A stretch of 64,000 nt of DNA from an uncultured Roseibium sp. (lineage in GTDB: Bacteria; Pseudomonadota; Alphaproteobacteria; Rhizobiales; Stappiaceae), in contig NZ_CANMFD010000002.1 in the NCBI RefSeq assembly GCF_947496995.1, positions 868,001 to 932,000 on the forward strand, read 5' to 3'. The translations under genes and the position numbers were made by a program. Positions 47,475 through 56,138 of this stretch are shown in pieces. Within the stretch, counting starts at the first letter, position 1, and every line of letters begins with the position of its first letter. A model generated the notes under the pieces. It saw nothing but the letters and a program-made list of their open reading frames with translations. It was not told the DNA's origin and did not search any database.

Positions 47475-48539
47475 ATGCCGTTAATGGGTTACGATCAGTA
47501 TCTCATCTATCTTAAAAATTACGAGACGAAGCACTGGTACGGGCGAGGCTTTCGCCAATCCCTCACGATGCAGCCTGTGACTGAAGCCATGAAGATGCCG
47601 GCTGGTCCAGGACGCAACTTTGCGGTTCTCACTGCTATCGCCAAGGTGAGAGTGCTGGCTTCCAGGGGCAAACAGGATCAATACGGCGAATTGCTGGAAA
47701 AACTGGAGCGGCAGATACAGACAAGTGGACGGCGCGATCTCGATCTAGATGACGCTGCAGTGAGCGGTTACGTGGGCGCTGGTGTCACTGTGAGGAGATA
47801 CCAGAACGACAACCGCGCCCAGTTGGTGATGACACGCTTGCGTGCGAACTCTTTCAGGAATGCGCTCAGCAGCACACCGCTAATGGCAAGGATGTGGGCG
47901 CTCCGGCGCCGGCTTCCGCTCGTCTCCTATGTCGGCATCACTGACCTGACCACGATGCGCTGCTACATGGCTCCGGCTTACTGCCGGAAACCGCCAAGAA
48001 ACAGCCGAGCCGCGGAGAATTATATAGAAAACTACGGTCCTGAGGACGATGGCGTCATGAATATCATCCATCCTCAGGCTAGCATGAACATGAACCCTGA
48101 GATTACCGCAAGTCAGATCCTGAGCATCGACAAAGACATACCGATTTACAATTTTCCGGCAAACCCGTTCAACCCTCTCACAAACGATCCGGACTGGATG
48201 GCACAGATCAGCAGTCTCATTGACGGCCAGGCACACGGGAGCCTTTGCGCTCTTGCCGGCAGCCGCCAAGAGGAGTGCCTTGGCTGGGCTCTGAAATTCG
48301 ACGGGTCCCTTACGAAGGTGAAAATGCGGTTTGCATCGGGCAGAAACAGTTCAAAATTCAACAACACCATACAAAGTCTTACAGATCACCCTGGAAGGGA
48401 CATGAACATGAACTATGCGTTCTCCCTTGCGGACTGGGTCCGCAGGTGCCTCGGCGGCTCGAATCTGGAGCTTAAGATCATCAATTCACCTCGAAGCGGA
48501 AAGAACACCTGGGCCGCCAGCTTCGCGGTGTCACCCTGA
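47475..48539 (+). CDS. hypothetical protein of unrecognised family, 354 aa
   Basis: From the ATG at 47475, with AAGGA nine bases upstream, the product has 354 residues. It has no signal peptide, membrane helix or domain I recognise. Visible features are a tyrosine-rich start (GYDQYLIYLKNYETKHWYGRG), a Lys/Glu-rich helix around residues 70-85, a basic middle (about 110-180), a Met/Asn-rich segment (MNIIHPQASMNMNPE) and a C-terminal region with CLGWALKFDGS. Codon use looks less GC-biased than in fhs, and the flanks are gene-poor, both hinting at acquisition. It separates fhs from the methyl-transfer operon without obvious relation to either. Confidence 0.65.
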   Translation: MPLMGYDQYLIYLKNYETKHWYGRGFRQSLTMQPVTEAMKMPAGPGRNFAVLTAIAKVRVLASRGKQDQYGELLEKLERQIQTSGRRDLDLDDAAVSGYVGAGVTVRRYQNDNRAQLVMTRLRANSFRNALSSTPLMARMWALRRRLPLVSYVGITDLTTMRCYMAPAYCRKPPRNSRAAENYIENYGPEDDGVMNIIHPQASMNMNPEITASQILSIDKDIPIYNFPANPFNPLTNDPDWMAQISSLIDGQAHGSLCALAGSRQEECLGWALKFDGSLTKVKMRFASGRNSSKFNNTIQSLTDHPGRDMNMNYAFSLADWVRRCLGGSNLELKIINSPRSGKNTWAASFAVSP

Positions 48540-48604
48540 CGAACACCTTGTGAGAGCGCTGTCGGCTTCCAGCCGCTCCGCCCACAAGGTCTCCCTGGTC
48601 ACGC

Positions 48605-48950
48605 TCACCGCGTCCTGAGCCATCGGCTGGCGATGCCTGGTTCGTCGGAGACACAGCTCATCCGGGCCGCCCGCGCCTGTCCGGCGCGGCTCGTACAGGC
48701 AAGCGCATCACGCTCGTCGGCGCAGACCGGACGGGAAATGACTTCATATCCCTTTTGCGTCAGGCAGCGGTTGAACTGCCGCGCACGAAGCGCGTCATTG
48801 GGATCGTAGCTGGTCACTGTCGCCGGGATAGGGGAAGCCTCCGTAGCCGTTAGCGGGAACAGCCGTTACGGAACCCACGCGTGATGCATCCGTAGCCTCC
48901 TGGTGACCGTCTCCTGTAAGCCGAGTCACGTCTTTCAGCCCGACAGCCTC
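48605..48950 (-). pseudogene. possible frameshifted remnant of a small Cys-containing envelope protein
   Basis: The downstream frame (48605 to about 48860) reads SYDPNDALRARQFNRC then LTQKGYEVISRPVC, in the style of small alphaproteobacterial lipoproteins. The upstream sequence that would join it naturally (ending NGYGGFPYPGD) is in another frame, open from about 48950 to a stop at 48795. One small indel near 48820 would join them. No signal peptide or lipobox remains. The rest of the 642-base gap 48540-49181 holds nothing else I can support, and I found no cobalamin riboswitch signature before the corrinoid gene. Confidence 0.3.
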
Positions 48951-49181
48951 TCACGCGGTTGCACTTCATCCGTATCATCCACCAGTCGACCGATTGCCGG
49001 CGTCATCAAATGAACCGGCGACACTTCCCATACTGCTCGCGGCACCCCTTGGGGAACAAGCCCCCGGAGCCCTGCTGTCGCGTAAACGACTTGCCGTGTC
49101 GCATTGGAGATATCGCCTAATCCGGCTTGCAGCATAAGGTTTTATCACGATTGCCGGCCCTCGCGCCCCTTGGAGCTGCCC

Positions 49182-49886
49182 ATGTCTGACGAAGACGATA
49201 TCGATCTCGCCTCCCTGTCCGACGACGAACTCGTCGAACAGATGCATGACGACCTTTACGACGGTCTCAAGGAGGAAATCGAAGAAGGAGTGAATCTCCT
49301 TCTGGGCCGCGGCTGGACACCTTACGACGTTCTGACCAAAGCTCTCGTGGAAGGCATGCGCATTGTCGGGATCGACTTCCGGGACGGCATTCTATTCGTG
49401 CCCGAAGTTCTTCTGTCAGCCAATGCCATGAAAGCGGGCATGGGCATCCTGCGCCCGCTGCTGGTCGAAACCGGTGCGCCGAAGGTCGGCAAGATGGTGA
49501 TCGGCACCGTCAAGGGCGACATCCACGACATCGGCAAGAACCTGGTGTCGATGATGATGGAAGGCGCCGGATTCGAAGTGATCGATATCGGCATCAACAA
49601 TCCGGTCGAAAACTATCTCGCCGCCATTGAAGAACACCAGCCCGACATCGTCGGCATGTCTGCCCTTCTGACCACGACGATGCCCTACATGAAGGTCGTC
49701 ATCGACGAGATGAAGGCCAAGGGCATCAGGGACGATTATATCGTGCTCGTCGGCGGTGCGCCGCTGAACCAGGAATTCGGTGATGCTGTCGGTGCTGACG
49801 GTTATTGCCGGGATGCGGCGGTCGCGGTGGAGATGGCGAAGGACCTGATCGCCCGCCGCCACAACCAGCTTGCCAACAAGGGCTGA
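49182..49886 (+). CDS. corrinoid (B12-binding) methyl carrier protein, MtbC-like
   Basis: 234 residues. A helical B12-binding cap domain (about 20-100: ELVEQMHDDLYDGLKEEIEEG, VLLSANAMKAGM) precedes the cobalamin-binding Rossmann fold with the base-off signature GDIHDIGKN (lower-ligand His), GFEVIDIGIN and VLVGGAPLN. It carries a methyl group between a substrate-specific methyltransferase and tetrahydrofolate, as MtbC, MttC or MtgC do. The ATG at 49182 has GGAG upstream. First gene of the operon; the partner methyltransferase is not beside it. Confidence 0.93.
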   Translation: MSDEDDIDLASLSDDELVEQMHDDLYDGLKEEIEEGVNLLLGRGWTPYDVLTKALVEGMRIVGIDFRDGILFVPEVLLSANAMKAGMGILRPLLVETGAPKVGKMVIGTVKGDIHDIGKNLVSMMMEGAGFEVIDIGINNPVENYLAAIEEHQPDIVGMSALLTTTMPYMKVVIDEMKAKGIRDDYIVLVGGAPLNQEFGDAVGADGYCRDAAVAVEMAKDLIARRHNQLANKG

Positions 49887-49912
49887 CAGCCATGTTCCAG
49901 GAGGCTGCCGAC

Positions 49913-50560
49913 ATGCGTGCGGGTGAGCCTCTCTTTCCGCTGGAGACCGATGACAGCGCGGACGACAGGATCGGCCGCGTTCTGGTCATCGCCTGCGGCG
50001 CCCTGGCCCGCGAAATCGTCGCCATCCGCGACATCAACGGGCTCGACCATGTCGATCTCACCTGCCTTCCCGCCAAGCTGCACAATTCGCCGGAGAAAAT
50101 CCCCGACGAGGTGCGCCGCGTCATCCTCATGAACCGGGATATCTATTCGGACATTCTGGTCGCCTATGGGGATTGCGGGACCGGCGGTCTTCTGGACAGG
50201 GTGCTTGAGGAAACCGGCGCGCGCCGGATCGAAGGCGCGCATTGTTATGCCTTCTTCTCCGGTCCGGACGCCTTCGACCGGATGGAGGAGGACCAGCTGG
50301 GAACCTTCTACCTGACGGATTTCCTCGCCCGGCATTTTCAGACCATGGTGATCGAACCGCTCGGTCTCGACTGGCACCCGGATCTCAGGGACATGTATTT
50401 CGCCCATTATACGCGGGTTCTGTACCTCGCGCAGACCGACGACCCTGCGCTGGAAGACGCCGCGCGCCGGGCCGCGGAGCGGCTGTCGCTGCCGTTTGAA
50501 ATGCGCCGCACGGGATACGGGCTGCTGGCCCCGTTTCTTGGAACTGAAGCCAAAACCTGA
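49913..50560 (+). CDS. DUF1638 domain protein
   Basis: 215 residues from the ATG at 49913, which has a strong AGGAGG eight bases upstream; an ATG at 49892 adds seven residues. DUF1638 covers almost the whole protein. Four cysteines stand in conserved-looking contexts: Cys28 (VIACGALAREI), Cys51 (LTCLPAKLHNSPEKIP), Cys88 (AYGDCGTGGLLD) and Cys111 (GAHCYAFF). The family has no proven activity but recurs beside corrinoid methyltransferases. A role in corrinoid or metal handling, or in methyl transfer, is inference. Spacing to the corrinoid gene is 26 bases. Confidence 0.85.
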   Translation: MRAGEPLFPLETDDSADDRIGRVLVIACGALAREIVAIRDINGLDHVDLTCLPAKLHNSPEKIPDEVRRVILMNRDIYSDILVAYGDCGTGGLLDRVLEETGARRIEGAHCYAFFSGPDAFDRMEEDQLGTFYLTDFLARHFQTMVIEPLGLDWHPDLRDMYFAHYTRVLYLAQTDDPALEDAARRAAERLSLPFEMRRTGYGLLAPFLGTEAKT

Positions 50561-50673
50561 AACATCCTGCAATCCCTTTGGGACAAGTCGGTTTTTCACG
50601 TGTTTCTGCCGCTATCGGGCCGACCGGAAAACCCGGTTTCCTGCATTGATATTCCCAAGAGGACCAACAGACC

Positions 50674-50976
50674 ATGGCACAGAAGATCATCGTCTACTGG
50701 CGGGATATCCCGGCACAGATCCTGGTGAAGAAGGGGCGGAAATCCGCGCGCCGGGAAATGCCACCCGTTTTCATGGAAGCGATCGACGCCTGCGCCATGC
50801 GCATCGGCGCGAAGGACAGCGAGGCCTATATGGCCGAATGGCGCCGCGCCGACCCTGTCGACGTCTCGGACGATCTTGAAGCGGAAGCGGAAACGGCCCT
50901 GAGTGAGCTCACCGCCGCCTATCCGAAAGAGCGATTGAAAACCCTGCTTGCAAGCGGAGGCACGGAAAATGAGTGA
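50674..50976 (+). CDS. Virulence_fact family small protein
   Basis: 100 residues. The start IIVYWRDIPAQILVKKGRKSARREM is typical of the family that databases call virulence factor, a historical name with no demonstrated meaning. It is soluble, with a C-terminal acidic helix (about 65-90). The next gene starts inside its last codons (8-base overlap), tying it to the MetF-like reductase. Its fixed place in corrinoid C1 operons points to a role in methyl metabolism. Confidence 0.82.
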   Translation: MAQKIIVYWRDIPAQILVKKGRKSARREMPPVFMEAIDACAMRIGAKDSEAYMAEWRRADPVDVSDDLEAEAETALSELTAAYPKERLKTLLASGGTENE

Positions 50977-51862
50977 TCAGCGCCCGTCAGCGACCGGGCG
51001 GCTTGCCGCCTCCACCGAAATGTCACCCAGGCAGGTGGTCGAAAAGACCGAACTGCTTGCCTATATCCCGGCAGGCACTCAGGTCTATGTCACCGATCTG
51101 GGCAACGCGCCGGAAGACATGATCGTCGCCGCCGCCCGCACGTTGAGCGAAAACAACCTCATCGCCGTTCCGCATATGGCCGCGCGCCGCTATCCGAGTT
51201 TCGAGGCATTCGAGACGCGGATCAAGCGTCTCACACGGGAAGCCGGCGTCACCGAAGTGCTGGCGATCGCCGGCGAGGCGGAAACTCCCGGCCCCCTCAC
51301 CTCATCCGTCGATATGCTGGAATCGGGTCTTTTCGACAGGCTTGGCATTCGCAAGATCGCGGTTGCAGGTCACCCCGAGGGCGCACCGGATATCAGTCCC
51401 GAGGTGATCAGGTCGTTCCTCAGCCGCAAACATGAGATCGCCGTGAACAGCGACGCGGAATTCCGGATTGTCACCCAGTTCGGCTTCGATCCGCACCGCG
51501 TCAGCCTGTGGCTGGACGAGCTTCGCGCCTGGGGCAACAGGTTCCCGGTCCATGTCGGTGTCGCAGGACCGGCCAAGATGACCACACTGCTCAAATACGC
51601 GGCCTTCGCCGGCGTCGAAAATTCGCTGAACTTTCTCAAAAAACGCGGCGGCGCCGTGGTCTCCATGCTGGCGGGCTACGACCCGGAAACGATGGTCGAT
51701 CCGCTCGAGATCCGCCTCGTCAGCCAGCCGGAGTGCCAGCTCGCGCAAATTCATGTCTATCCGTTCGGCGGCATCGAAAAGACCTCCAACTGGCTGTGTG
51801 ACCGCAAGAGCTGGTCCTTTCATGCGCCTTCCTCCTCCCTGACCGCCACCGAAAGTGCCTAA
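50969..51862 (+). CDS. methylenetetrahydrofolate reductase-like protein
   Basis: 297 residues of the MetF TIM-barrel fold, short of the classical FAD-binding start. Recognisable parts are STEMSPRQVVEK (active-site Glu region), AGTQVYVTDLGNAPEDMIVAAA, VPHMAARR, IAGEAETPGPLTSSVDML, VAGHPEGAPD and VHVGVAGPAKMTTLLKYA. In this operon it should run in the oxidative direction, methyl-H4folate to methylene-H4folate. The ATG at 50969 follows GGAGG. It is followed without a gap by the methyl-H4folate methyltransferase gene. Confidence 0.87.
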   Translation: MSDQRPSATGRLAASTEMSPRQVVEKTELLAYIPAGTQVYVTDLGNAPEDMIVAAARTLSENNLIAVPHMAARRYPSFEAFETRIKRLTREAGVTEVLAIAGEAETPGPLTSSVDMLESGLFDRLGIRKIAVAGHPEGAPDISPEVIRSFLSRKHEIAVNSDAEFRIVTQFGFDPHRVSLWLDELRAWGNRFPVHVGVAGPAKMTTLLKYAAFAGVENSLNFLKKRGGAVVSMLAGYDPETMVDPLEIRLVSQPECQLAQIHVYPFGGIEKTSNWLCDRKSWSFHAPSSSLTATESA

Positions 51863-52819
51863 ATGACCCGCACCGTAGTCGCCTCCGCCACCAGGGAAGT
51901 CGTTATCGGCTTCGATCAGCCGTTCTGCGTCATCGGCGAACGGATCAATCCGACCGGCCGCAAGAAACTGGCTGCCGAAATGATCGAAGGCAACTTCGAC
52001 ACCGTCCGGGCCGACGCGCTGGCCCAGGTCGCCGCCGGCGCCACCATGCTCGACATCAATGCCGGAGTGACGGCGGTTAATCCGAATGAGACCGAACCGC
52101 CGCTTCTGGTCAAGACTCTTGAAATTGTTCAAGAGCTTACGGATGTTCCCTTATCCATCGATTCATCGGTCACCGCCGCGATCAAGGCTGGGCTGGAAGT
52201 CGCCAAGGGCCGCCCGCTTGTCAATTCGGTAACCGGCGAAGAGGAAAAGCTGGAAGCGATCCTGCCGCTCATCAAGAAGTACAACGTGCCGGTTGTCGCG
52301 ATCTCCAACGACGAGACCGGCATTTCCGAAGACCCGGACGTGCGTTTCGCCGTTGCCAAAAAGATCGTCGAACACGCCGCCGATTACGGCATTCCCGCGC
52401 ATGACATCGTCGTCGATCCGCTGGTCATGCCGATTGGCGCCATGGGAACCGCCGGCAGGCAGGTCTTCCATCTGCTGCGACGCCTGCGCGAGGAACTGAA
52501 GGTCAACACGACCTGCGGCCTGTCCAACATCTCCTTCGGCCTGCCGCACCGCCACGGCATCAATGCGGGCTTCATACCGATGGTCATCGGCGCCGGCATG
52601 ACCTCGGCCATCATGAACCCGTGCCGCCCGCAGGAAATGGAAGCGGTGCGCGCCGCCAACGTGCTGAATGGCACCGATCCGAACTGCCAGACATGGATCC
52701 GAACTTACCGGGATCACCAGCCGGCCGCCCCCGGAGCGAGCGCCGCACCACAGGACACTCCCGCAGCCGCAGTCGGCCGCCGCAGGGGCGGACGCGCCGG
52801 GCGCCGGGCGGCGGAGTGA
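51863..52819 (+). CDS. methyltetrahydrofolate:corrinoid methyltransferase (pterin-binding)
   Basis: 318 residues. A dihydropteroate synthase-like TIM barrel (about 15-270) with FCVIGERINPTGRKKL, TMLDINAGVTAVNPNE, PLSIDSSV, PLVNSVTGEE and GLSNISFGLPHR, typical of AcsE/MtgA-type enzymes that move a methyl group between a corrinoid protein and tetrahydrofolate. A C-terminal tail of about 35 residues rich in Ala, Pro, Gly and Arg is unusual and probably disordered. The ATG begins two bases after the preceding stop. Confidence 0.92.
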   Translation: MTRTVVASATREVVIGFDQPFCVIGERINPTGRKKLAAEMIEGNFDTVRADALAQVAAGATMLDINAGVTAVNPNETEPPLLVKTLEIVQELTDVPLSIDSSVTAAIKAGLEVAKGRPLVNSVTGEEEKLEAILPLIKKYNVPVVAISNDETGISEDPDVRFAVAKKIVEHAADYGIPAHDIVVDPLVMPIGAMGTAGRQVFHLLRRLREELKVNTTCGLSNISFGLPHRHGINAGFIPMVIGAGMTSAIMNPCRPQEMEAVRAANVLNGTDPNCQTWIRTYRDHQPAAPGASAAPQDTPAAAVGRRRGGRAGRRAAE

Positions 52820-52869
52820 GCTGCCGGAAATGGAATGTGCACAGTGAGCTGTTGCGGTGAAGGAAGAGA

Positions 52870-53026
52870 CCCCCACCCCAATCCCCTCCCCACAAGGGGG
52901 AGGGGTTTTGCGCGTCGAGAGGCGGTGCTTCCTTCATGCGATCAAGGCCGCTGAAAAGATGAAGCGGTTGCAGCAAATATGGAGCGTATCCCCCTCCCCC
53001 TTGTGGGGAGGGGTTAGGGGTGGGGG
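52870..53026. repeat. inverted-repeat element with G/C-run arms inside the operon
   Basis: Arms of about 36 bases, starting CCCCCACCCCAATCCCCTCC (52870-52905) and inverted at 52990-53026, differ at only a few positions and flank about 84 bases. This is a dispersed extragenic repeat type, familiar from rhizobia-like genomes. It separates the methyltransferase gene from the activator gene and may form a strong transcript hairpin that lowers activator expression. Confidence 0.7.
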
Positions 53027-53078
53027 TAACTCCCCGAGAAAAATTTAAGACTACGCCGGGACAGATAAAATCGCAGCC

Positions 53079-55115
53079 ATGACCGAAACCGCCAAACTCG
53101 CCAAAGTCGTCTTCCAGCCCAGCGGCCGCCGGGGAACGTTTCCGCTTGGAACGCCGCTGCTTGATGCGGCGCGGTCACTCGGGGTTTATGTGGAATCGGT
53201 GTGCGGCGGGCGCGGGATTTGCGGGCGCTGCCAGATCTCCGTGTCCGAGGGCACCTTTGCCAAGGAAAACCTGACCAGTTCGGCGGAAAACCTTGAAGGC
53301 GCGAGCGAGGCGGAGACCCGCTATGCCAGCCTGCGCAACCTGGCCGCCGACCGGCGTCTGTCCTGTCAGGCGAAGATCCTGGGCGACCTTGTGGTGGATG
53401 TTCCCACCGATGCGCAGACCAATCGGCAGGTGGTGCGCAAGCGGGCGGAAGCCCGGCATATCGAGCCGGACAGCGCCATCACGCTGGTTGGCATCGAGAT
53501 TGACGAACCGGACATGGAAACCCCGCGCGGCGATATCGACCGGCTGCGCGAGGCACTCGCAACAAAAACCGGCCTTGCCAATCTCACGTTCGACCCCATC
53601 CTTCTGCCGCAGGTCCAGTCACTCCTGCGCAAGGGAAAATGGCAAGTCACCGCTGCGATCCATCAGGACCTGGTTTCAGCCCCGGTTGTGGTCGCACTCT
53701 GGCCGGATGAGAAGGAGGCGGTCTACGGCCTTGCCGTCGATATCGGCTCCACCACCATCGCCGCTCACTTGTGCAATCTACAGAACGGACGAACCGTCGC
53801 CTCGGCGGGGACATCGAACCCGCAGATCCGCTTCGGCGAAGACCTGATGTCGCGCGTCTCCTATGTTCAGATGAACCCGTCCAAACTGCCGGATCTCACC
53901 CGGACGGTGCGCGATGCCGTCAATGCCCTGGTCGACAAGCTTGTTGGCGATGTCAGCGCCCAGCGCACCGACGTGCTGGACGCCACGTTTGTGGGCAACC
54001 CGGTGATGCATCACCTGTTTCTCGGCATCGACCCGGTGGAACTGGGCGGCGCGCCCTTCGCACTGGCGGCCTCGGATGCCATGGGGCTCAATGCGCGCGA
54101 TCTCGGCCTGGATCTCAATCCCGGGGCGCGGGTCTATATGCTGCCCTGCATCGCCGGGCATGTGGGCGCCGACGCTGCAGCGGCGACGCTTGCCGAAAGC
54201 CCTTACAGCCGCGATGACATCACCCTGCTCGTCGATGTCGGCACCAACGCGGAAATCATCCTCGGCAACAAGGACCGCCTGCTCGCGGCCTCCTCCCCCA
54301 CCGGGCCCGCCTTCGAGGGCGCGGAGATTTCCTCCGGACAACGTGCAGCGCCCGGCGCCATCGAGCGCATCCGCATCGACAAGGAAACGCTGGAACCGCG
54401 CTTCAAGGTGATCGGCGTCGACGAATGGTCGGACGAGGACGGTTTCGCCGAGAAGATCGACAGTGTCGGCGTTACCGGCATTTGCGGGTCGGGGATCATC
54501 GAGGCAGTGGCCGAGATGTTTCTGGCGGGTCTCATTACCGAAGATGGCGTCATCGACGGCGCGATGGCGGAGCGGACGTCGCGCGTTCAGGCGCACGGCC
54601 GGACGTTCTCCTATGTGATCGCCGATGACGGAGTGCAGATCTCCATCCTGCAGACCGACATCCGCGCGATCCAGCTTGCCAAGGGCGCGCTTTATGCCGG
54701 CGTGAAACTGCTGCAGGACAAGCTCGGCACTTATCGGCTTGACCGCATTCGCCTTGCCGGAGCCTTCGGGAGCTATATCGATCCGAAATACGCGATGATC
54801 CTGGGTCTGATCCCGGATTGCCCGCTGGACGGTGTTGCCGGTGTCGGCAACGCTGCGGGAACCGGCGCGCGCATGGCGCTGTTGAACCGTGGCCACCGCC
54901 GGGAGGTCGAGCAGACCGTTCGGGACATCGAAAAGATCGAAACCGCACTGGAACCCAGGTTTCAGGAGCATTTCATCAACGCCATGGCGCTGCCAAACAA
55001 GGTCGATCCCTTCCCGCACCTGAGACAAACCGTCGAGATCCCGGCGCGAAAGACGCCCTCACAAGGGGACGGCTCCGGTGGCGAACGGCGCAGACGGCGG
55101 CGAAACGGCGGATAG
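53079..55115 (+). CDS. ferredoxin-ASKHA reductive activator of corrinoid proteins (RamA-like)
   Basis: 678 residues. An N-terminal 2Fe-2S ferredoxin domain has ligands Cys42, Cys48, Cys51 and Cys96 (ESVCGGRGICGRCQ, RLSCQAK). A linker follows, then a large ASKHA-fold ATPase region (about 215-640) with GLAVDIGSTTIAAHL, DATFVGNPVMHHLFLG, LLVDVGTNAEIILGN and GAFGSYIDPKYAM. Such proteins use ATP and low-potential electrons to return inactive Co(II) corrinoid to Co(I). The C-terminus is a basic Arg-rich tail. It supports the corrinoid protein encoded 3 kb upstream. Confidence 0.93.
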   Translation: MTETAKLAKVVFQPSGRRGTFPLGTPLLDAARSLGVYVESVCGGRGICGRCQISVSEGTFAKENLTSSAENLEGASEAETRYASLRNLAADRRLSCQAKILGDLVVDVPTDAQTNRQVVRKRAEARHIEPDSAITLVGIEIDEPDMETPRGDIDRLREALATKTGLANLTFDPILLPQVQSLLRKGKWQVTAAIHQDLVSAPVVVALWPDEKEAVYGLAVDIGSTTIAAHLCNLQNGRTVASAGTSNPQIRFGEDLMSRVSYVQMNPSKLPDLTRTVRDAVNALVDKLVGDVSAQRTDVLDATFVGNPVMHHLFLGIDPVELGGAPFALAASDAMGLNARDLGLDLNPGARVYMLPCIAGHVGADAAAATLAESPYSRDDITLLVDVGTNAEIILGNKDRLLAASSPTGPAFEGAEISSGQRAAPGAIERIRIDKETLEPRFKVIGVDEWSDEDGFAEKIDSVGVTGICGSGIIEAVAEMFLAGLITEDGVIDGAMAERTSRVQAHGRTFSYVIADDGVQISILQTDIRAIQLAKGALYAGVKLLQDKLGTYRLDRIRLAGAFGSYIDPKYAMILGLIPDCPLDGVAGVGNAAGTGARMALLNRGHRREVEQTVRDIEKIETALEPRFQEHFINAMALPNKVDPFPHLRQTVEIPARKTPSQGDGSGGERRRRRRNGG

Positions 55116-55150
55116 AGCGTATCGCGTTCAAACGGACATAAGATTGCGGC

Positions 55151-55978
55151 CTACTGGTCCCAGAAATACTGATCGCGCATCTTGCGCCAGATCTTCTCTC
55201 CGACAAGGCAATCGTAAGGTTCCCCGAAGGTGATTTGCGCCGGAATGATCCTCGGGACTTCAGGCGGTGTCAGACCGCCGATCTCCAGGATCAGCTTGCG
55301 GCGGACGGCCTCGGGAAACTGGGCCCAGTCATTGACCGGGATCACGAAGCTTGCCGGACCGCCGATCACGCAGCGCCGGTAATATTCATCCAGGTCCGGA
55401 ATGTTGAACTGGTATCCAACGCCACCTCTTGTCATCAGCGGCAGGCCGTTGATGACAAGACCGCTTTCGACCGCTGCGTCGCGCGCCAGGGTCACAGGGG
55501 TTCCCTGATTGTTGGGGCCGTCACCCGAAATGTCGATGACGCGCCTGTCGGCGGAATAGTCCGCCTCTTTCAAAAGTGAGGCGGCGTGCCGGATAGCACC
55601 CGATATGGAGGTCCGGCGCTGGCCGTATGTGGTGTCGGCGAGGATCTTTTCCGCAAAGCCGAAGGCATCGGCCTGATTTTCGATGACCGACCATGCGACG
55701 ATCTCGCGGGCGTGGCCGTCATTGGCCCATTCGAACATCATCATCGCGATCCGGCCATAAGCGCCGAGTTCGATGGCGCGCACGACATCCGGACTGGAGA
55801 CTGCCGCCGCATACCCCTTGCGCTGGATCAGAAGTTCTTCCGGAGACATGGAGCGCGAAACATCGACCGCCAGAACAAGCGCCACATCCACCTGTTCTCC
55901 TGCCCTGGCCGGAGACAGGGCAAGAAAGACGCCCAGAAGTGCGCAGAATGAAAAGCGGAAGGAAACAAGCCTGCACAT
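55151..55978 (-). CDS. DUF1194 exported von Willebrand-like protein
   Basis: 275 residues with a signal peptide ending at PARAG. The DUF1194 domain is a von Willebrand A-like fold with the MIDAS-type motif LAVDVSRSMSPEEL, then RVIDISGDGPNNQG and LPLMTRGG. Probably a periplasmic or secreted metal-ion-dependent adhesion-type protein of unknown role. It is convergent with the RamA-like gene; between the two stops at 55113-55140 lies a piece resembling a dispersed repeat (AGAGCGTATCGCGTTCAAAC). Confidence 0.87.
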   Translation of the reverse strand: MCRLVSFRFSFCALLGVFLALSPARAGEQVDVALVLAVDVSRSMSPEELLIQRKGYAAAVSSPDVVRAIELGAYGRIAMMMFEWANDGHAREIVAWSVIENQADAFGFAEKILADTTYGQRRTSISGAIRHAASLLKEADYSADRRVIDISGDGPNNQGTPVTLARDAAVESGLVINGLPLMTRGGVGYQFNIPDLDEYYRRCVIGGPASFVIPVNDWAQFPEAVRRKLILEIGGLTPPEVPRIIPAQITFGEPYDCLVGEKIWRKMRDQYFWDQ

Positions 55979-56138
55979 GGCGAAAAGAATAGCCGATCAT
56001 CGCAGAACTGCCAGCGGGATGATCTCCATCGCCGATAAACGATCTGTGATCGGCCGAGGTTCATTGCACCTTGCCTATCGCGGTGCGGTGCTCATCGGCT
56101 ATAATATCGGCAACAACAAGGATCAGCAGGGAGCCCTC

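Noticed and set aside
48817..49181. Possible cobalamin riboswitch upstream of the corrinoid protein gene
   Set aside because: I looked for the B12-box and the surrounding conserved blocks on the plus strand and did not find them; a covariance-model search (Rfam cobalamin) would settle it.
52870..53026. CRISPR-like repeat pair
   Set aside because: Only two copies in inverted orientation; it is an inverted-repeat element, not an array.
53778..55028. Minus-strand open frame of 416 residues over the RamA-like gene
   Set aside because: Antisense shadow of the ferredoxin-ASKHA gene.
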